Positions 6,647-14,873 are shown, numbered from the stretch's first letter. The stretch: DNA of 64,000 nt from Candidatus Saccharimonadota bacterium (GCA_030523715.1 JAUNHY010000005.1:1-64000), one strand, 5' to 3'. Notes: a model not told the origin generated them from the letters alone. A program made the numbers and translations.

Positions 6647-8058
6647 TATTGATAATCGTCATAGGTTACCATTAACGCGCGGGAATTGAGCTGACGGAGG
6701 TTTTCGAGAGCGACTGTGACAACGATGAGAAGTCCAGTACCGGAAATAGAAAGACCAAGCGGATATCCGAGAGTGACAATGAATACATAATCAACAATAT
6801 ATGGCAACATTGCGATAACGCCTAGGGCGAGTGCGCCAAATAGGTTAAGACGATTGACGGTCTTATTGAAATAAATCTCGGTTTGTTTACCAGGACGTAC
6901 ACCTTCGATAAAACCACCTTGTTTTTGGAGATTTTCGGCGATTTCTTGGGCGTTGAAAACGATGCTGGTATAGAAATAGGTAAACATTACAACAAGAACA
7001 AAGTAGAGTGCTGGATAGATATAATCTTCCCATGACAGGCCATTTACATAATCGTAATTAGATGCCGATGGCGCAGAAAACCAATTTACTAAATTAGTAG
7101 CGATTTGGCTAGAAGGATCGGCGCGCTGAATGAGCTGACCGATAAATGCTGGTACGGACAGGAACGCGACGGCGAAGATGACTGGTACTACGCCGGCAGC
7201 GATGAGCTTAATTGGCATAATGGACTTAATGCCGCCATAGGCGCTATTGCCGCGAACGCGCTTCGCATAATTGATAGTAATAATACGTTGAGCTTCGTTG
7301 ATTTTTACTAAGAGGTAGAGCACGATAATCATGCCAATGCCGAGGCCGAGTACGATATAGAACATGGTTGGATTGACCGGAAGATCGAGCCAACCAAAGA
7401 GGCTAAGAGTGCCTTCGCTGGTGTCGAGGAGGCTGTTGCCAATGTTGGCAATGGTGGTTGGAAAGCCGGAGACGATACTACAGAAGATGACTGTAGAAAT
7501 ACCGTTACCGATGCCCTGTTCTGTTATAAGCTCGCCGAGCCACATTAATAATACGGAACCAGCTGTCATAGCGGTAATAGATAGCGCCCATTGGGCTGGA
7601 GTTGGATCTACTGATACGCTGGTATTTGCGGCAATAACTTCGTTATTTAAGATGAAGATATAGGCGATAGATTGCAAGATTGCGAGCGGTACGGTAATAA
7701 TGCGAGTCCACTGACTAATCTTGCGGCGACCGGTTTCGCCATCATTATTAAGCTCTTCCATGCGCGGAATGGCTTTCGTAAGAAGCTGCATGACGATAGA
7801 TGAGGTGATGTATGGGGATAGGCCGACAAGGATAATGGAAAAGTTGGTTAGGCCACCGCCGGAAATTAAGTTAATAAAGCCACCGAAATCGGTACTGTTA
7901 ACCAAGTTGTCGATAGCGGTCTTGAATGTAGCGGTGTCTCCGAGCGGAACTGGAACGTGCGCCAAAATGCGGTACGCGACGAGAATCCCTACGACGGCGA
8001 AGATGCGCTTGCACATGTCTTTGTTTTTCAAAGACTTGAAAATCGTCTTAAAATTCAT
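6646..8058 (-). CDS. secY: Protein translocase subunit SecY
   Basis: 470 residues with ten membrane helices, the channel of the Sec translocon. Recognisable parts are an N-terminal helix with VAYRILAHVPVPLGD, the plug region (FGGFINLISGGGLTNFSI), SPYITSSIVMQLL, the RxxxxY-type cytoplasmic loops (INYAKRVRGNSAYGG) and RPGKQTEIYFNKTVNRL. Complete. It has its own weak promoter after the rplO terminator and leads a secY-sortase-like-infA arrangement. A separate, weaker unit after rplO departs from the usual continuous spc operon. Confidence 0.98.
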   Translation of the reverse strand: MNFKTIFKSLKNKDMCKRIFAVVGILVAYRILAHVPVPLGDTATFKTAIDNLVNSTDFGGFINLISGGGLTNFSIILVGLSPYITSSIVMQLLTKAIPRMEELNNDGETGRRKISQWTRIITVPLAILQSIAYIFILNNEVIAANTSVSVDPTPAQWALSITAMTAGSVLLMWLGELITEQGIGNGISTVIFCSIVSGFPTTIANIGNSLLDTSEGTLSLFGWLDLPVNPTMFYIVLGLGIGMIIVLYLLVKINEAQRIITINYAKRVRGNSAYGGIKSIMPIKLIAAGVVPVIFAVAFLSVPAFIGQLIQRADPSSQIATNLVNWFSAPSASNYDYVNGLSWEDYIYPALYFVLVVMFTYFYTSIVFNAQEIAENLQKQGGFIEGVRPGKQTEIYFNKTVNRLNLFGALALGVIAMLPYIVDYVFIVTLGYPLGLSISGTGLLIVVTVALENLRQLNSRALMVTYDDYQ

Positions 8059-8085
8059 GTTACCTCTTGTTTTTACTCTTTCTAT

Positions 8086-8115
8086 ATTATCATAGTTTTG
8101 CTCTCTTGACTACAA
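8086..8115 (-). promoter_or_regulatory. Probable secY promoter
   Basis: Minus-strand TTGTAG (8110-8115), 18-base spacer and GATAAT (8086-8091), about 30 bases before the ATG. A plausible AGAGGT ribosome-binding site lies in between. The -35 overlaps the tail of the rplO terminator. Confidence 0.45.
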
Positions 8116-8140
8116 AAAGAGCGCCACTTGGACGCTCTTG
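8112..8140 (-). terminator. Terminator after rplO
   Basis: AGAGCG (8118-8123) pairs with CGCTCT (8133-8138), followed on the minus strand by five T. It separates the rplO end from secY. Confidence 0.75.
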
Positions 8141-8158
8141 ATGCGAATAATGTATTAA

Positions 8159-8626
8159 TTATTCTTCGTCTGCTTTCTTGACGCGAGTTGGAACGGCAAC
8201 TTTCTTGAAGGAGCCGCCAGCTTTCTTAATGGCCTCAATTGCGGTTTTGCTAGCAAATTGAGTTTCGAGATCGATTTTACTCTTAACTTCGCCGCGGGTA
8301 ATAATTTTTACCTTTGCGAATGGATCCTTGATGAGGTTAGCCTCGGCGAGAGTAAAGTTATCCACTTTGCCCTTAACTGTGTTGAGAGCGTCAGTATAAA
8401 CTACCTGTGCCTTACTATGAAGAGACTTAAAGCCTTTCATCTTTGGAATAGCCTGCATAATAGCGCGTTGACCGCCCATAAAGCCGGCTGGAAGTTTGTG
8501 GTGACCAGTACGGGATTTCTGACCCTTGGTACCACGACCAGCGGTTTTGCCTTGACCAGCGGAAATACCGCGGCCAATGCGTTTGCGGCTGGCATTCTTG
8601 CTAACTACGAGATCGTTGTATTTCAT
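8159..8626 (-). CDS. rplO: 50S ribosomal protein L15
   Basis: 155 residues. The Gly/Arg-rich N-terminal extension of L15 is clear (RKRIGRGISAGQGKTAGRGTKGQKSRTGHHKLPAGFMGG), followed by the globular domain ending in a basic tail. L15 organises 23S domain II. Its ATG overlaps the rpsE stop (TAATG). There is thus no room for rpmD (L30), which is normally between rpsE and rplO. Confidence 0.98.
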   Translation of the reverse strand: MKYNDLVVSKNASRKRIGRGISAGQGKTAGRGTKGQKSRTGHHKLPAGFMGGQRAIMQAIPKMKGFKSLHSKAQVVYTDALNTVKGKVDNFTLAEANLIKDPFAKVKIITRGEVKSKIDLETQFASKTAIEAIKKAGGSFKKVAVPTRVKKADEE

Positions 8627-9273
8627 TACTTATCCTCCTTTTTGGCGGATTTTTCAGCCTTTGGCTCGGCTTTCTTGGCGCCATTCCATTCGGATTTTGG
8701 AACTTGTTGCTTAAGGCCTTCGATTACTGCGTAGGCAATGTTTGCCTTATTGGTGGAACCGAGAGACTTGGAAATCAAGTTCTTAATGCCAGTGAGACCA
8801 ATAATCGAACGGACAACGCCGCCGGCGATAATACCAGTACCAGGTGCGGCTGGCTTCATAAGAACATTAGCGCCAGTAACCTTGGTTTCAACTTCGTGGC
8901 AAATAGTTTCGCCATTCATGTTGATGGTAATCATGTTCTTTTTGGCGCGGCGTTCAGCTTTTTGAACGGCGGAAGTGACATCGTTGCCTTTTGCGATACC
9001 GACGCCAACTTTATTCTTGTGGTTTCCGACTGCAACAAGGGCCTGGAAGCGCATACGGCGACCACCGGCTACGGTGCGGGAAACGCGATTGATAGAAATG
9101 TTTACAGTATCAAACTCTTTTTTACCTTCTTCGGCAGCGCGGCGATTGCGGCGATTGTCGCGGCGTCGGCCACGGAATTCACGCTCAGCTTTTGCTTCTT
9201 TTGCGGCAACTGCTTCGTCGGTAAGCTTGGTAGTACCAGCTTTGTTGATTACTTTCGGTTGCTTGTTTTCCAT
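8626..9273 (-). CDS. rpsE: 30S ribosomal protein S5 with both-end extensions
   Basis: 215 residues against about 166 normally. The double-stranded RNA-binding core starts near residue 55 (FDTVNISINRVSRTVAGGRRMRF) and includes VGVGIAKGNDVTSAVQKAERRAKK and the C-terminal LGSTNKANI...VIEGLKQQ. The extra length is a basic N-terminus (GRRRDNRRNRRAAEEG) and a Lys/Glu tail. I chose ATG 9273, preceded by TTGGAG at good spacing, over an in-frame start 33 bases upstream that would run into rplR. S5 guards decoding accuracy at the mRNA entry. Confidence 0.97.
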   Translation of the reverse strand: MENKQPKVINKAGTTKLTDEAVAAKEAKAEREFRGRRRDNRRNRRAAEEGKKEFDTVNISINRVSRTVAGGRRMRFQALVAVGNHKNKVGVGIAKGNDVTSAVQKAERRAKKNMITINMNGETICHEVETKVTGANVLMKPAAPGTGIIAGGVVRSIIGLTGIKNLISKSLGSTNKANIAYAVIEGLKQQVPKSEWNGAKKAEPKAEKSAKKEDK

Positions 9274-9274
9274 A

Positions 9275-9604
9275 TTAGAACTCCAATCCTTCCTTGCGAG
9301 CTGCATCAGCGAGAGCTTTCATGCGGCCTGCATAAAGGCGAGCGCCACGATCGAAAACGACTTTTTCGATTTTGGCTTTCTTAGCTTTCTTTGCGATTTC
9401 TGCACCAACATAAGCGGCGAGTTCGGTCTTGCTACCTTTTTGCTTACTGCCAACGGTAGTAGCATAAGCAAGGGTTGCACCCTTATCGTCATCAATGATT
9501 TGGGCAGTAACATGCGTATTGCTGATATTTACGCTAAGGCGTGGGCGTTCAGCAGTGCCGTGAATCTTTGCACGAGTGCGATTCGCTCTAAATTCTGCTT
9601 TCAT
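9275..9604 (-). CDS. rplR: 50S ribosomal protein L18
   Basis: 109 residues. L18 binds 5S rRNA. The N-terminus is slightly shortened (FRANRTRAKIHGTAERPRLSVNISNTHVTAQIIDD), followed by the AAYVGAEIAKKA helix and the end FDRGARLYAGRMKALADAARKEGLEF, all typical. Spacing to rplF (2 bases) and rpsE (1 base) is operon-like. Confidence 0.98.
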   Translation of the reverse strand: MKAEFRANRTRAKIHGTAERPRLSVNISNTHVTAQIIDDDKGATLAYATTVGSKQKGSKTELAAYVGAEIAKKAKKAKIEKVVFDRGARLYAGRMKALADAARKEGLEF

Positions 9605-9606
9605 GA

Positions 9607-10143
9607 TTATTTCTTCCCTGCCTTACCGGCTTTACGGATAATATATTCATTCTCGTACTTGATACCCTTGCCCTTGTATGGCTCTGGTTTCTTAAGTGCG
9701 CGAATTTCGGCGGCAACTTGGCCAACCTTTTGTTTATCGATGCCGGACACTGTGATGGTCATCTTATCGGTCTTTAATTCGACACCTTCTGGTGCTTTAT
9801 ATTTGACTGGATGAGAAAAACCAAGTGCCATCTCGATTTCTTTTGGACCACCGCTTAGGCGGAAGCCAACACCATTGATTTCAAGTTTTTTCTCGAAACC
9901 TTTGGTTACGCCAGTTACGGCGTTGTTAAGAAGTGCGCGCTGGAGACCATGCCAAGCTTTGGACTTTGGCTCGTCGTCTTTGCGCGTAACTATAATTTGG
10001 TTACCCTCGACTTTCGTCGTGGTATTTTCCTGGACAGGAACTGTAAGCGTGCCTTTTGGACCAGCGACGGTAATCTCTTTGTCGCCGACCGTAATTGTCA
10101 CGCCCGCAGGAATGTCTACAGGTAGTTTTCCGATACGACTCAT
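9607..10143 (-). CDS. rplF: 50S ribosomal protein L6
   Basis: 178 residues, standard length. It starts MSRIGKLPVDIPAGV at 10143, the universal L6 beginning; an upstream in-frame ATG gives a 26-residue extension unlike the family and was not used. The two L6 folds and the end GKGIKYENEYIIRKAGK are present. L6 lies near the factor-binding centre. In most genomes rplF follows rpsH directly. Here a 7-kb accessory block separates them, so this half-operon needs its own promoter; I could not place one confidently in the gap. Confidence 0.98.
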   Translation of the reverse strand: MSRIGKLPVDIPAGVTITVGDKEITVAGPKGTLTVPVQENTTTKVEGNQIIVTRKDDEPKSKAWHGLQRALLNNAVTGVTKGFEKKLEINGVGFRLSGGPKEIEMALGFSHPVKYKAPEGVELKTDKMTITVSGIDKQKVGQVAAEIRALKKPEPYKGKGIKYENEYIIRKAGKAGKK

Positions 10144-10214
10144 TGCGTTCCTCTTTGTTAATATCTCGGTAATTTTACCATATCTGGCATTAATTTGCAA
10201 GGATATTATATAAA

Positions 10215-10243
10215 TTGACATAACCGGTCTTTTATGCTACAAT
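10215..10243 (+). promoter_or_regulatory. Consensus sigma-70 promoter of the 10.3-14.8 kb operon
   Basis: TTGACA (10215-10220), a 17-base spacer and TACAAT (10238-10243) preceded by TGC, an extended -10. This is one of the strongest promoters by sequence in the window. It implies a leader of about 75 bases before the TTG start at 10325. Confidence 0.85.
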
Positions 10244-10324
10244 ATATAAGAAGTACCCCCTGTAGTTCAGTGAGGTATTTTTGTAGCTTAAAATGCATTG
10301 AATATTGAAAAGAGGTGATTATTT

Positions 10325-11155
10325 TTGATTCTGGAAGACCGCGAAGGCACTGCGAAGTGCCTGATTGACCCCATAAACGGATTACTGTCGAAGTCTGATT
10401 TGTTCCGGTTGTACCGCGCGAAGAGCCTGGATGAGTCGCAGAGTTATCTGTTGAGGATTCCGAGTGACGCAAGCGGAAATGGCCGCATGAACTATGAAGC
10501 ATCGACATTGAGCCGTTTGAAAGAGATTTCCGATAGAACAGAGGTGGAGTTTGCGGAGCAGCGTAAGGATCCCGATGCACGTGTGCATTATGACTGGCTG
10601 ATGCCGGTTTTGGTAGACTCTTTCATTTCTAGCGAAGACCAGGGATATCGTCAGATGAATTTGCTGTCTATTGTAGATGGTAATATCGAAGACTATGTTC
10701 CTTTGTCTAAGCTGATAGAGAGCTACAAAATCGACGTAAAGTCTGCCGCATGGGTGCTAGGTCGGTTCTTCAAGTTGCAATCATTTTTAGAGATGTGCGA
10801 TTGTCCGTTGCAATTTCGTGCCGATCAAGTAATCCTAGATCCGCAGATGCATCGCGTGGTTTACCTTGATTGGAGCAGCGCTAAAGGTTGCTCCTGGGGT
10901 GAAAATATCCGACGCGAGGCAGAGCTGGTTCTTGAATGGATTAAAGATGGTGGCACTGAGCACGAGGATGAATTCCGCTCGATGTTGGCCTATCTTGCCG
11001 ATCCGCAGAATGTCGCATCCTTAAATGGCGCTTCCGCGCACGCTTTGCTCTACCGGAATATTGATTCATGGTGGGGGCACAAGTATCATCCGTTCACTTA
11101 TTCTGACCGTAAGACTGGCGTTTGGCACCAAGTCCAAAATGCGCCCATTTGTTAG
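10325..11155 (+). CDS. Protein-kinase-fold protein, probable pseudokinase
   Basis: 276 residues; starts with TTG, with GAGGTG seven bases upstream. The pattern resembles a small bacterial kinase: YLLRIP near residue 41 where the ATP lysine should be (Arg44 instead), EAS at 58 for the helix-C Glu, PLQFRADQVILD (161-172) where HxDxxxxN is expected (Asp and Asn both replaced by Gln), and YLDWSSA (180-186) in place of DFG. Only the DFG Asp (D182) and the helix-C Glu survive. I infer a kinase-like fold without normal catalysis, perhaps a nucleotide sensor. The C-terminus carries a WGHKYHPFTY motif. First gene of a four-gene operon. The fold call is by pattern only. Confidence 0.6.
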   Translation: MILEDREGTAKCLIDPINGLLSKSDLFRLYRAKSLDESQSYLLRIPSDASGNGRMNYEASTLSRLKEISDRTEVEFAEQRKDPDARVHYDWLMPVLVDSFISSEDQGYRQMNLLSIVDGNIEDYVPLSKLIESYKIDVKSAAWVLGRFFKLQSFLEMCDCPLQFRADQVILDPQMHRVVYLDWSSAKGCSWGENIRREAELVLEWIKDGGTEHEDEFRSMLAYLADPQNVASLNGASAHALLYRNIDSWWGHKYHPFTYSDRKTGVWHQVQNAPIC

Positions 11156-11167
11156 GGAGGGATTTAG

Positions 11168-12283
11168 ATGGGTAGAGATTTGTTCACCAGTTACAGCTTC
11201 GAGACTGCCGCTCGTTCCAAGGGTGTGAGTTTCGAAAAGAAATCCGATGGCACGCGACGCGCCACCAAAAGCGTGACGCACGCGGCCGAGCAGCGCTCCA
11301 AGGCGTCTGGAAAGCTTGATCCGGCGGTGATGGTGATCCGGCGGTCTTTGCCGAGATTCGAGGAGTTGCCCGATGGGCGCTTTGAAATGACGGTTGGCTG
11401 TCCGATGGACATGGAGAGTAGCTGCGACACGACCGGCTCGATGGGTAGCAATGTTCAGACGATGATTGAGGTGTTGCCTGAAACTTACGACACCATCATG
11501 AAGGTTCTGCCTGGCTATGATCTGCAGCTTGCGCTGGGGATTTTTGGCGATAAGGTAGATAGTTTCGTGATGAATCGTCCGCAGTTTGAGATGACGGCCG
11601 AAAAAATCGTCGACTATGTCACCAAGCTTGTTCCGGAAAGTGCTGGCGGTGATTCCCCGGAGGATCCGCAGTATGCAGTTTTTGGTGCGGCTTACCTGAC
11701 TGACACCTATACGAATCGGCTCGGTTTGAAGGGGTACCATTTCATTATCACGGATGCTCCAATGCATACCGATTTGGACCCGAATATCATCGAGCGGATT
11801 TATGGCGGGAAAGTCTGGCAAGAATTGGCTGACAATGGCCATGGCGACATCGATCGTAAACATCTGCCGGATTTCGACGAGATGTTTGCGGCACTGCACG
11901 CACGCGCGCATGCGTTCATTATTGGTGTTGGCGGCATTAGTAGCTCTTTCCGGAGATACTATGACGAACAACACCGAGTTGAGATTCGCGATACGCGCTG
12001 TCTGCCCGCCGTGGAAGCGGCAATTATCGGATTGACCGAGGGTACACTACAGCCGATGGATGTGAAGAAATTCCTGAGAGAAAATCAGGTTTCGTCCAGC
12101 AATATCGAAGCAGCTGTGCCTGGTCTTTCGGCGGTAGAGTTTGCCGTTCAGCGTGCTCTGGAGCAGAAGTCTGGGAACGTAATTCCGAAAAAAGGCGATA
12201 TCTTCGCCTCGAAGCGGGATCTTCAGCCCGTTGACCATATTGACGTGGCTGACACTCCGACTGATGTAAATACTTGGCTTTGA
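11168..12283 (+). CDS. von Willebrand factor type A domain protein
   Basis: 371 residues. The vWA domain starts near residue 73. The MIDAS metal site is intact: D87-TTG-S91-M, a GGDSPED loop near residue 158 and ITDAP in the fourth strand. These DTTGSM/GGDxPED features resemble the vWA of vWA-kinase proteins. The first 70 residues are basic and low in structure, and the last 70 are also outside the domain. vWA domains bind protein partners through the metal, so it likely assembles with the neighbouring kinase-like and PurA-like proteins. It starts 12 bases after the previous stop with a GGGAGGG-type ribosome site. Confidence 0.8.
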   Translation: MGRDLFTSYSFETAARSKGVSFEKKSDGTRRATKSVTHAAEQRSKASGKLDPAVMVIRRSLPRFEELPDGRFEMTVGCPMDMESSCDTTGSMGSNVQTMIEVLPETYDTIMKVLPGYDLQLALGIFGDKVDSFVMNRPQFEMTAEKIVDYVTKLVPESAGGDSPEDPQYAVFGAAYLTDTYTNRLGLKGYHFIITDAPMHTDLDPNIIERIYGGKVWQELADNGHGDIDRKHLPDFDEMFAALHARAHAFIIGVGGISSSFRRYYDEQHRVEIRDTRCLPAVEAAIIGLTEGTLQPMDVKKFLRENQVSSSNIEAAVPGLSAVEFAVQRALEQKSGNVIPKKGDIFASKRDLQPVDHIDVADTPTDVNTWL

Positions 12284-12294
12284 GGTGATATCTA

Positions 12295-13617
12295 ATGGCC
12301 GAAAAAGCATATGTCATTACCGACCTTGGTCCTGGTGATGGTGGTAAAGGCGGAGTTGTCGAAGCGATAACCGAAAAAGTTCGCGCGCGCGTCGTCGTTA
12401 AAGAAGGTGGTGCGCAAGGTTCACACGGAGTTGTCCTGTCCGATGGGCGAAAGTTCAACTTTTCGCAGTGGGGCTGTGGCACTTTTCAAGGTGTTCCGAC
12501 GTATATTTCGAGTCGCTTTGTGATGTCCCCGATTGGCCTTTTAAACGAGGCCGACGCACTGGGCAAGGTTGGTATAACGAATGCTTTCGAGCTGTTATCG
12601 GCTGCCCCAGATTGCGTTTGCGCTACTCCATATCATCAGGTTTGGTCACAGCTCTATGAGATTTCCTTAAAGGATCGTCCGCATGGTACGGTTGGTACTG
12701 GTGTCGGTAAGGCCTGGCAACTTGCCACGGCTGAACCGGAACTGACCATTCGTAGCGAAATGCTGACAGATCGCGACAAGGTTCGTAATATTCTTGAGAA
12801 ACAACGTAATTTTGTGTGCGATATGTATGGTCATTTGACGAGAGACGATGTGCTCCCGCAAGACATACCATACTTGACGCGAAATTTGTCCGCGCTCGCA
12901 AACGATTTTGCTGTTGATGATATTGCGGATAGGATTTGCCTAGTTGGACGAAACTTGCGCATCCAAGAGATGCGCGACGTAGTGCGTCCGGCTGGCAATA
13001 TTGTCGTTGAGAGATCTCACGGTGTTCTTACTGATGCGGAAACTGGTTTCAAGCCACATGTTAGCTCATTGCGTACTTTGCCGATTTTTACGAGAAGATT
13101 GCTGGCCTATCATGGTTTCAGCGGTAAAGTCGTAAACTTGGGTGTTCATCGCGCATATGAGATTAGGCATGGGGCTGGACCGATACCAACAGAGGACGCT
13201 GCACTAAGAGAGTTGCTTCTGCCGCATAGTCATAAAGACAGCAACCGCTGGCAAGGTGACGTGCGCGTAGGAGCTCTGGACCTGATGCTGCTGGCACACG
13301 CCTTAAGCGCTTGTGACGGTAGCATTCAATTTGATGGGATTTGTTTGACCTGGTTTGACCAAATTCTGTTAAATGGTATCTGGAATGTTTGTTCTGCTTA
13401 TTCGATTAATAGGAACATTATTTTGCCGTTTACAAAGCTCGATACGCGAATGCTTGGGTTAGTTAAACCTCTGTTAACGCAGTATGGGCTACCGACTCGG
13501 GAAAATAATAAGGAGTTTCTTCTGGAAACCTGCAAAGAAGTCTTTGAATCCACATTCAATCTTCCGGTAAAGCTCATTTCATTTGGGCCGTGCCGCGAAG
13601 ACAAACAATTTTTGTGA
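12295..13617 (+). CDS. Adenylosuccinate synthetase-like (PurA superfamily) protein
   Basis: 440 residues, the length of PurA, which joins IMP and aspartate using GTP. Matches include the P-loop GDGGKGG (D15 and K18 match catalytic Asp13 and Lys16 of PurA), a GSHG loop (H44, as His41), GTVGTGVGKA for GTTGRGIGPA, and GPIPTED for GPFPTEL. Differences are large. The guanine-binding TKLD is TWFD, the aspartate loop TGRPRRCGW is changed to RWQGDVRVG, and the EGAQG strand is ERSHG. It is probably a ligase of altered specificity, comparable with the phage PurZ branch but keeping the catalytic Asp. A housekeeping PurA is not in this window. Third gene of the operon. Confidence 0.75.
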   Translation: MAEKAYVITDLGPGDGGKGGVVEAITEKVRARVVVKEGGAQGSHGVVLSDGRKFNFSQWGCGTFQGVPTYISSRFVMSPIGLLNEADALGKVGITNAFELLSAAPDCVCATPYHQVWSQLYEISLKDRPHGTVGTGVGKAWQLATAEPELTIRSEMLTDRDKVRNILEKQRNFVCDMYGHLTRDDVLPQDIPYLTRNLSALANDFAVDDIADRICLVGRNLRIQEMRDVVRPAGNIVVERSHGVLTDAETGFKPHVSSLRTLPIFTRRLLAYHGFSGKVVNLGVHRAYEIRHGAGPIPTEDAALRELLLPHSHKDSNRWQGDVRVGALDLMLLAHALSACDGSIQFDGICLTWFDQILLNGIWNVCSAYSINRNIILPFTKLDTRMLGLVKPLLTQYGLPTRENNKEFLLETCKEVFESTFNLPVKLISFGPCREDKQFL

Positions 13618-13630
13618 GGAGGAATATAAA

Positions 13631-14815
13631 ATGTCCGAAGAGATCAAGAACACCACTACTGAAACCGCTACTCCCGCCGTTGAGATGAACGACCGCGCTG
13701 AACTGTCTGCTAAGATCAAGGAATATGGTGGCGATGATTCTGTTGTTACCAAAGTTGTCGATCTTGGCGCTGAGTCTGTGGCTGATCTGGCGACGTTGAC
13801 GGAGACCGATCTGGTGTCCGCCGGCATGAAGCTGGTGAAAGCCCGGAAGATGTTGTCCGAGTTGAAGGCAAAAGAAAAAGAGGCGGTGGCTCCGGCTGTG
13901 CCCGTTTCTGCGCCGATGATGGCATCCGACTGGAATCTGATTCTGCCTAGCCCCTCTACGGATGAATCCTTCCTGAAGGCGCTCCGCACTGGCGGCGTGC
14001 TGAAGATTGAGGATTCTACCTATGAGGCGGCCCTGAGAGTCTTTCTCGCGGATCGTTGTGGTTTGTTCTCGGTGCCCGAGAAGCTGGCTGCCGAGATGGA
14101 GCGCTTCGCCGATGAAAGCGATGAGCCTGTGACTCCGACTTTCTTTAAGCTGAAGAAGTCCATTACGCGGCGTGACTATGGCGAGCTGTTCGCGGCCTTC
14201 GAAGGGCTGGACGGCACATTTGCCAGCAAGAAGCGCCGCGATGAGTTCATTAAGCGCGTGCGCAACGAGATGTGCCCCGCTATCCGCGATGCCTATGTGG
14301 CGCTCGACTCCTGGTACAACAGTATGCTGGCAACCACCAATAATCCGGCCACGCTGATTCAGTCTATTTCCAGCCTGATGAGCGGTGCCGGCATGGGCCT
14401 GGGCGCCAATCTGCCGCCGACGGATTCCGTCCATGATGCGGCCGATACGCTGAAGGATGCCATCAATCATGTGTTTCGTGGTACCGCTGCGCCGGTTGGT
14501 GCGGCGATGGCTAACGATGCGATGGAGATTGCTTCCATTCTGGAAGACCGTTCCCTGCCCGCTATGGTTGGCGCAGTGAATCGCGACCAGATGCTGAAGA
14601 AGCTGGGCGTGAATATTACGCCGAACTATACGCGGCTGGAGCAGAATCTGGTGCGCTTCGTGTTGAGCTATATTAAGTTCGACGAGGCTGCGGCTGGCAA
14701 CGAGGCCGCCTACCTGACGGCACTGTGGACGCTCGGCAATCAGATTAACTGGACCGACCTGGTCGGTAGTACCGGCGACGGTGTGATGGGCCTGGGCGGC
14801 AAGCGCGTTCTCTAA
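13631..14815 (+). CDS. Unknown protein with SAM-like N-terminal domain
   Basis: 394 residues; ATG 13631 follows AGGAGG. Residues about 25-80 (VVDLGAESVADLATLTETDL, then VSAGMKLVKARKMLSEL) have the spacing of a SAM (sterile alpha motif) protein-interaction domain. An Ala/Pro/Val linker follows, then a 300-residue mostly helical region I do not recognise. Its codon use (GCC, CTG, GGC) is visibly more GC-rich than the ribosomal genes around it, suggesting transfer. It ends the operon, directly before a strong terminator. Its position suggests it is the partner or effector of the vWA/PurA-like set, but no function can be read from the sequence. Confidence 0.6.
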   Translation: MSEEIKNTTTETATPAVEMNDRAELSAKIKEYGGDDSVVTKVVDLGAESVADLATLTETDLVSAGMKLVKARKMLSELKAKEKEAVAPAVPVSAPMMASDWNLILPSPSTDESFLKALRTGGVLKIEDSTYEAALRVFLADRCGLFSVPEKLAAEMERFADESDEPVTPTFFKLKKSITRRDYGELFAAFEGLDGTFASKKRRDEFIKRVRNEMCPAIRDAYVALDSWYNSMLATTNNPATLIQSISSLMSGAGMGLGANLPPTDSVHDAADTLKDAINHVFRGTAAPVGAAMANDAMEIASILEDRSLPAMVGAVNRDQMLKKLGVNITPNYTRLEQNLVRFVLSYIKFDEAAAGNEAAYLTALWTLGNQINWTDLVGSTGDGVMGLGGKRVL

Positions 14816-14838
14816 GATATTCAATGCTTCAATAAAAA

Positions 14839-14866
14839 GGGACCCCTTCGGGGGTCCCATTTTTTA
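14839..14866. terminator. Terminator of the pseudokinase-vWA-PurA-SAM operon
   Basis: GGGACCCC (14839-14846), a TTCG tetraloop and GGGGTCCC (14851-14858), followed by T6 on + and preceded by a run of A. It can also stop the convergent minus-strand gene ending at 14874. Confidence 0.93.
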
Positions 14867-14873
14867 TGGTCGA

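Noticed and set aside
8355-8375. TTATCCACT as a DnaA box
   Set aside because: Single inexact match inside the rplO coding sequence; no cluster, no AT-rich unwinding region.
13574-14860. 428-codon minus-strand frame opposite gene 13631-14815
   Set aside because: Antisense to a GC-rich gene; His/Arg/Gln-rich composition typical of a shadow frame; the + gene has AGGAGG and follows the operon.
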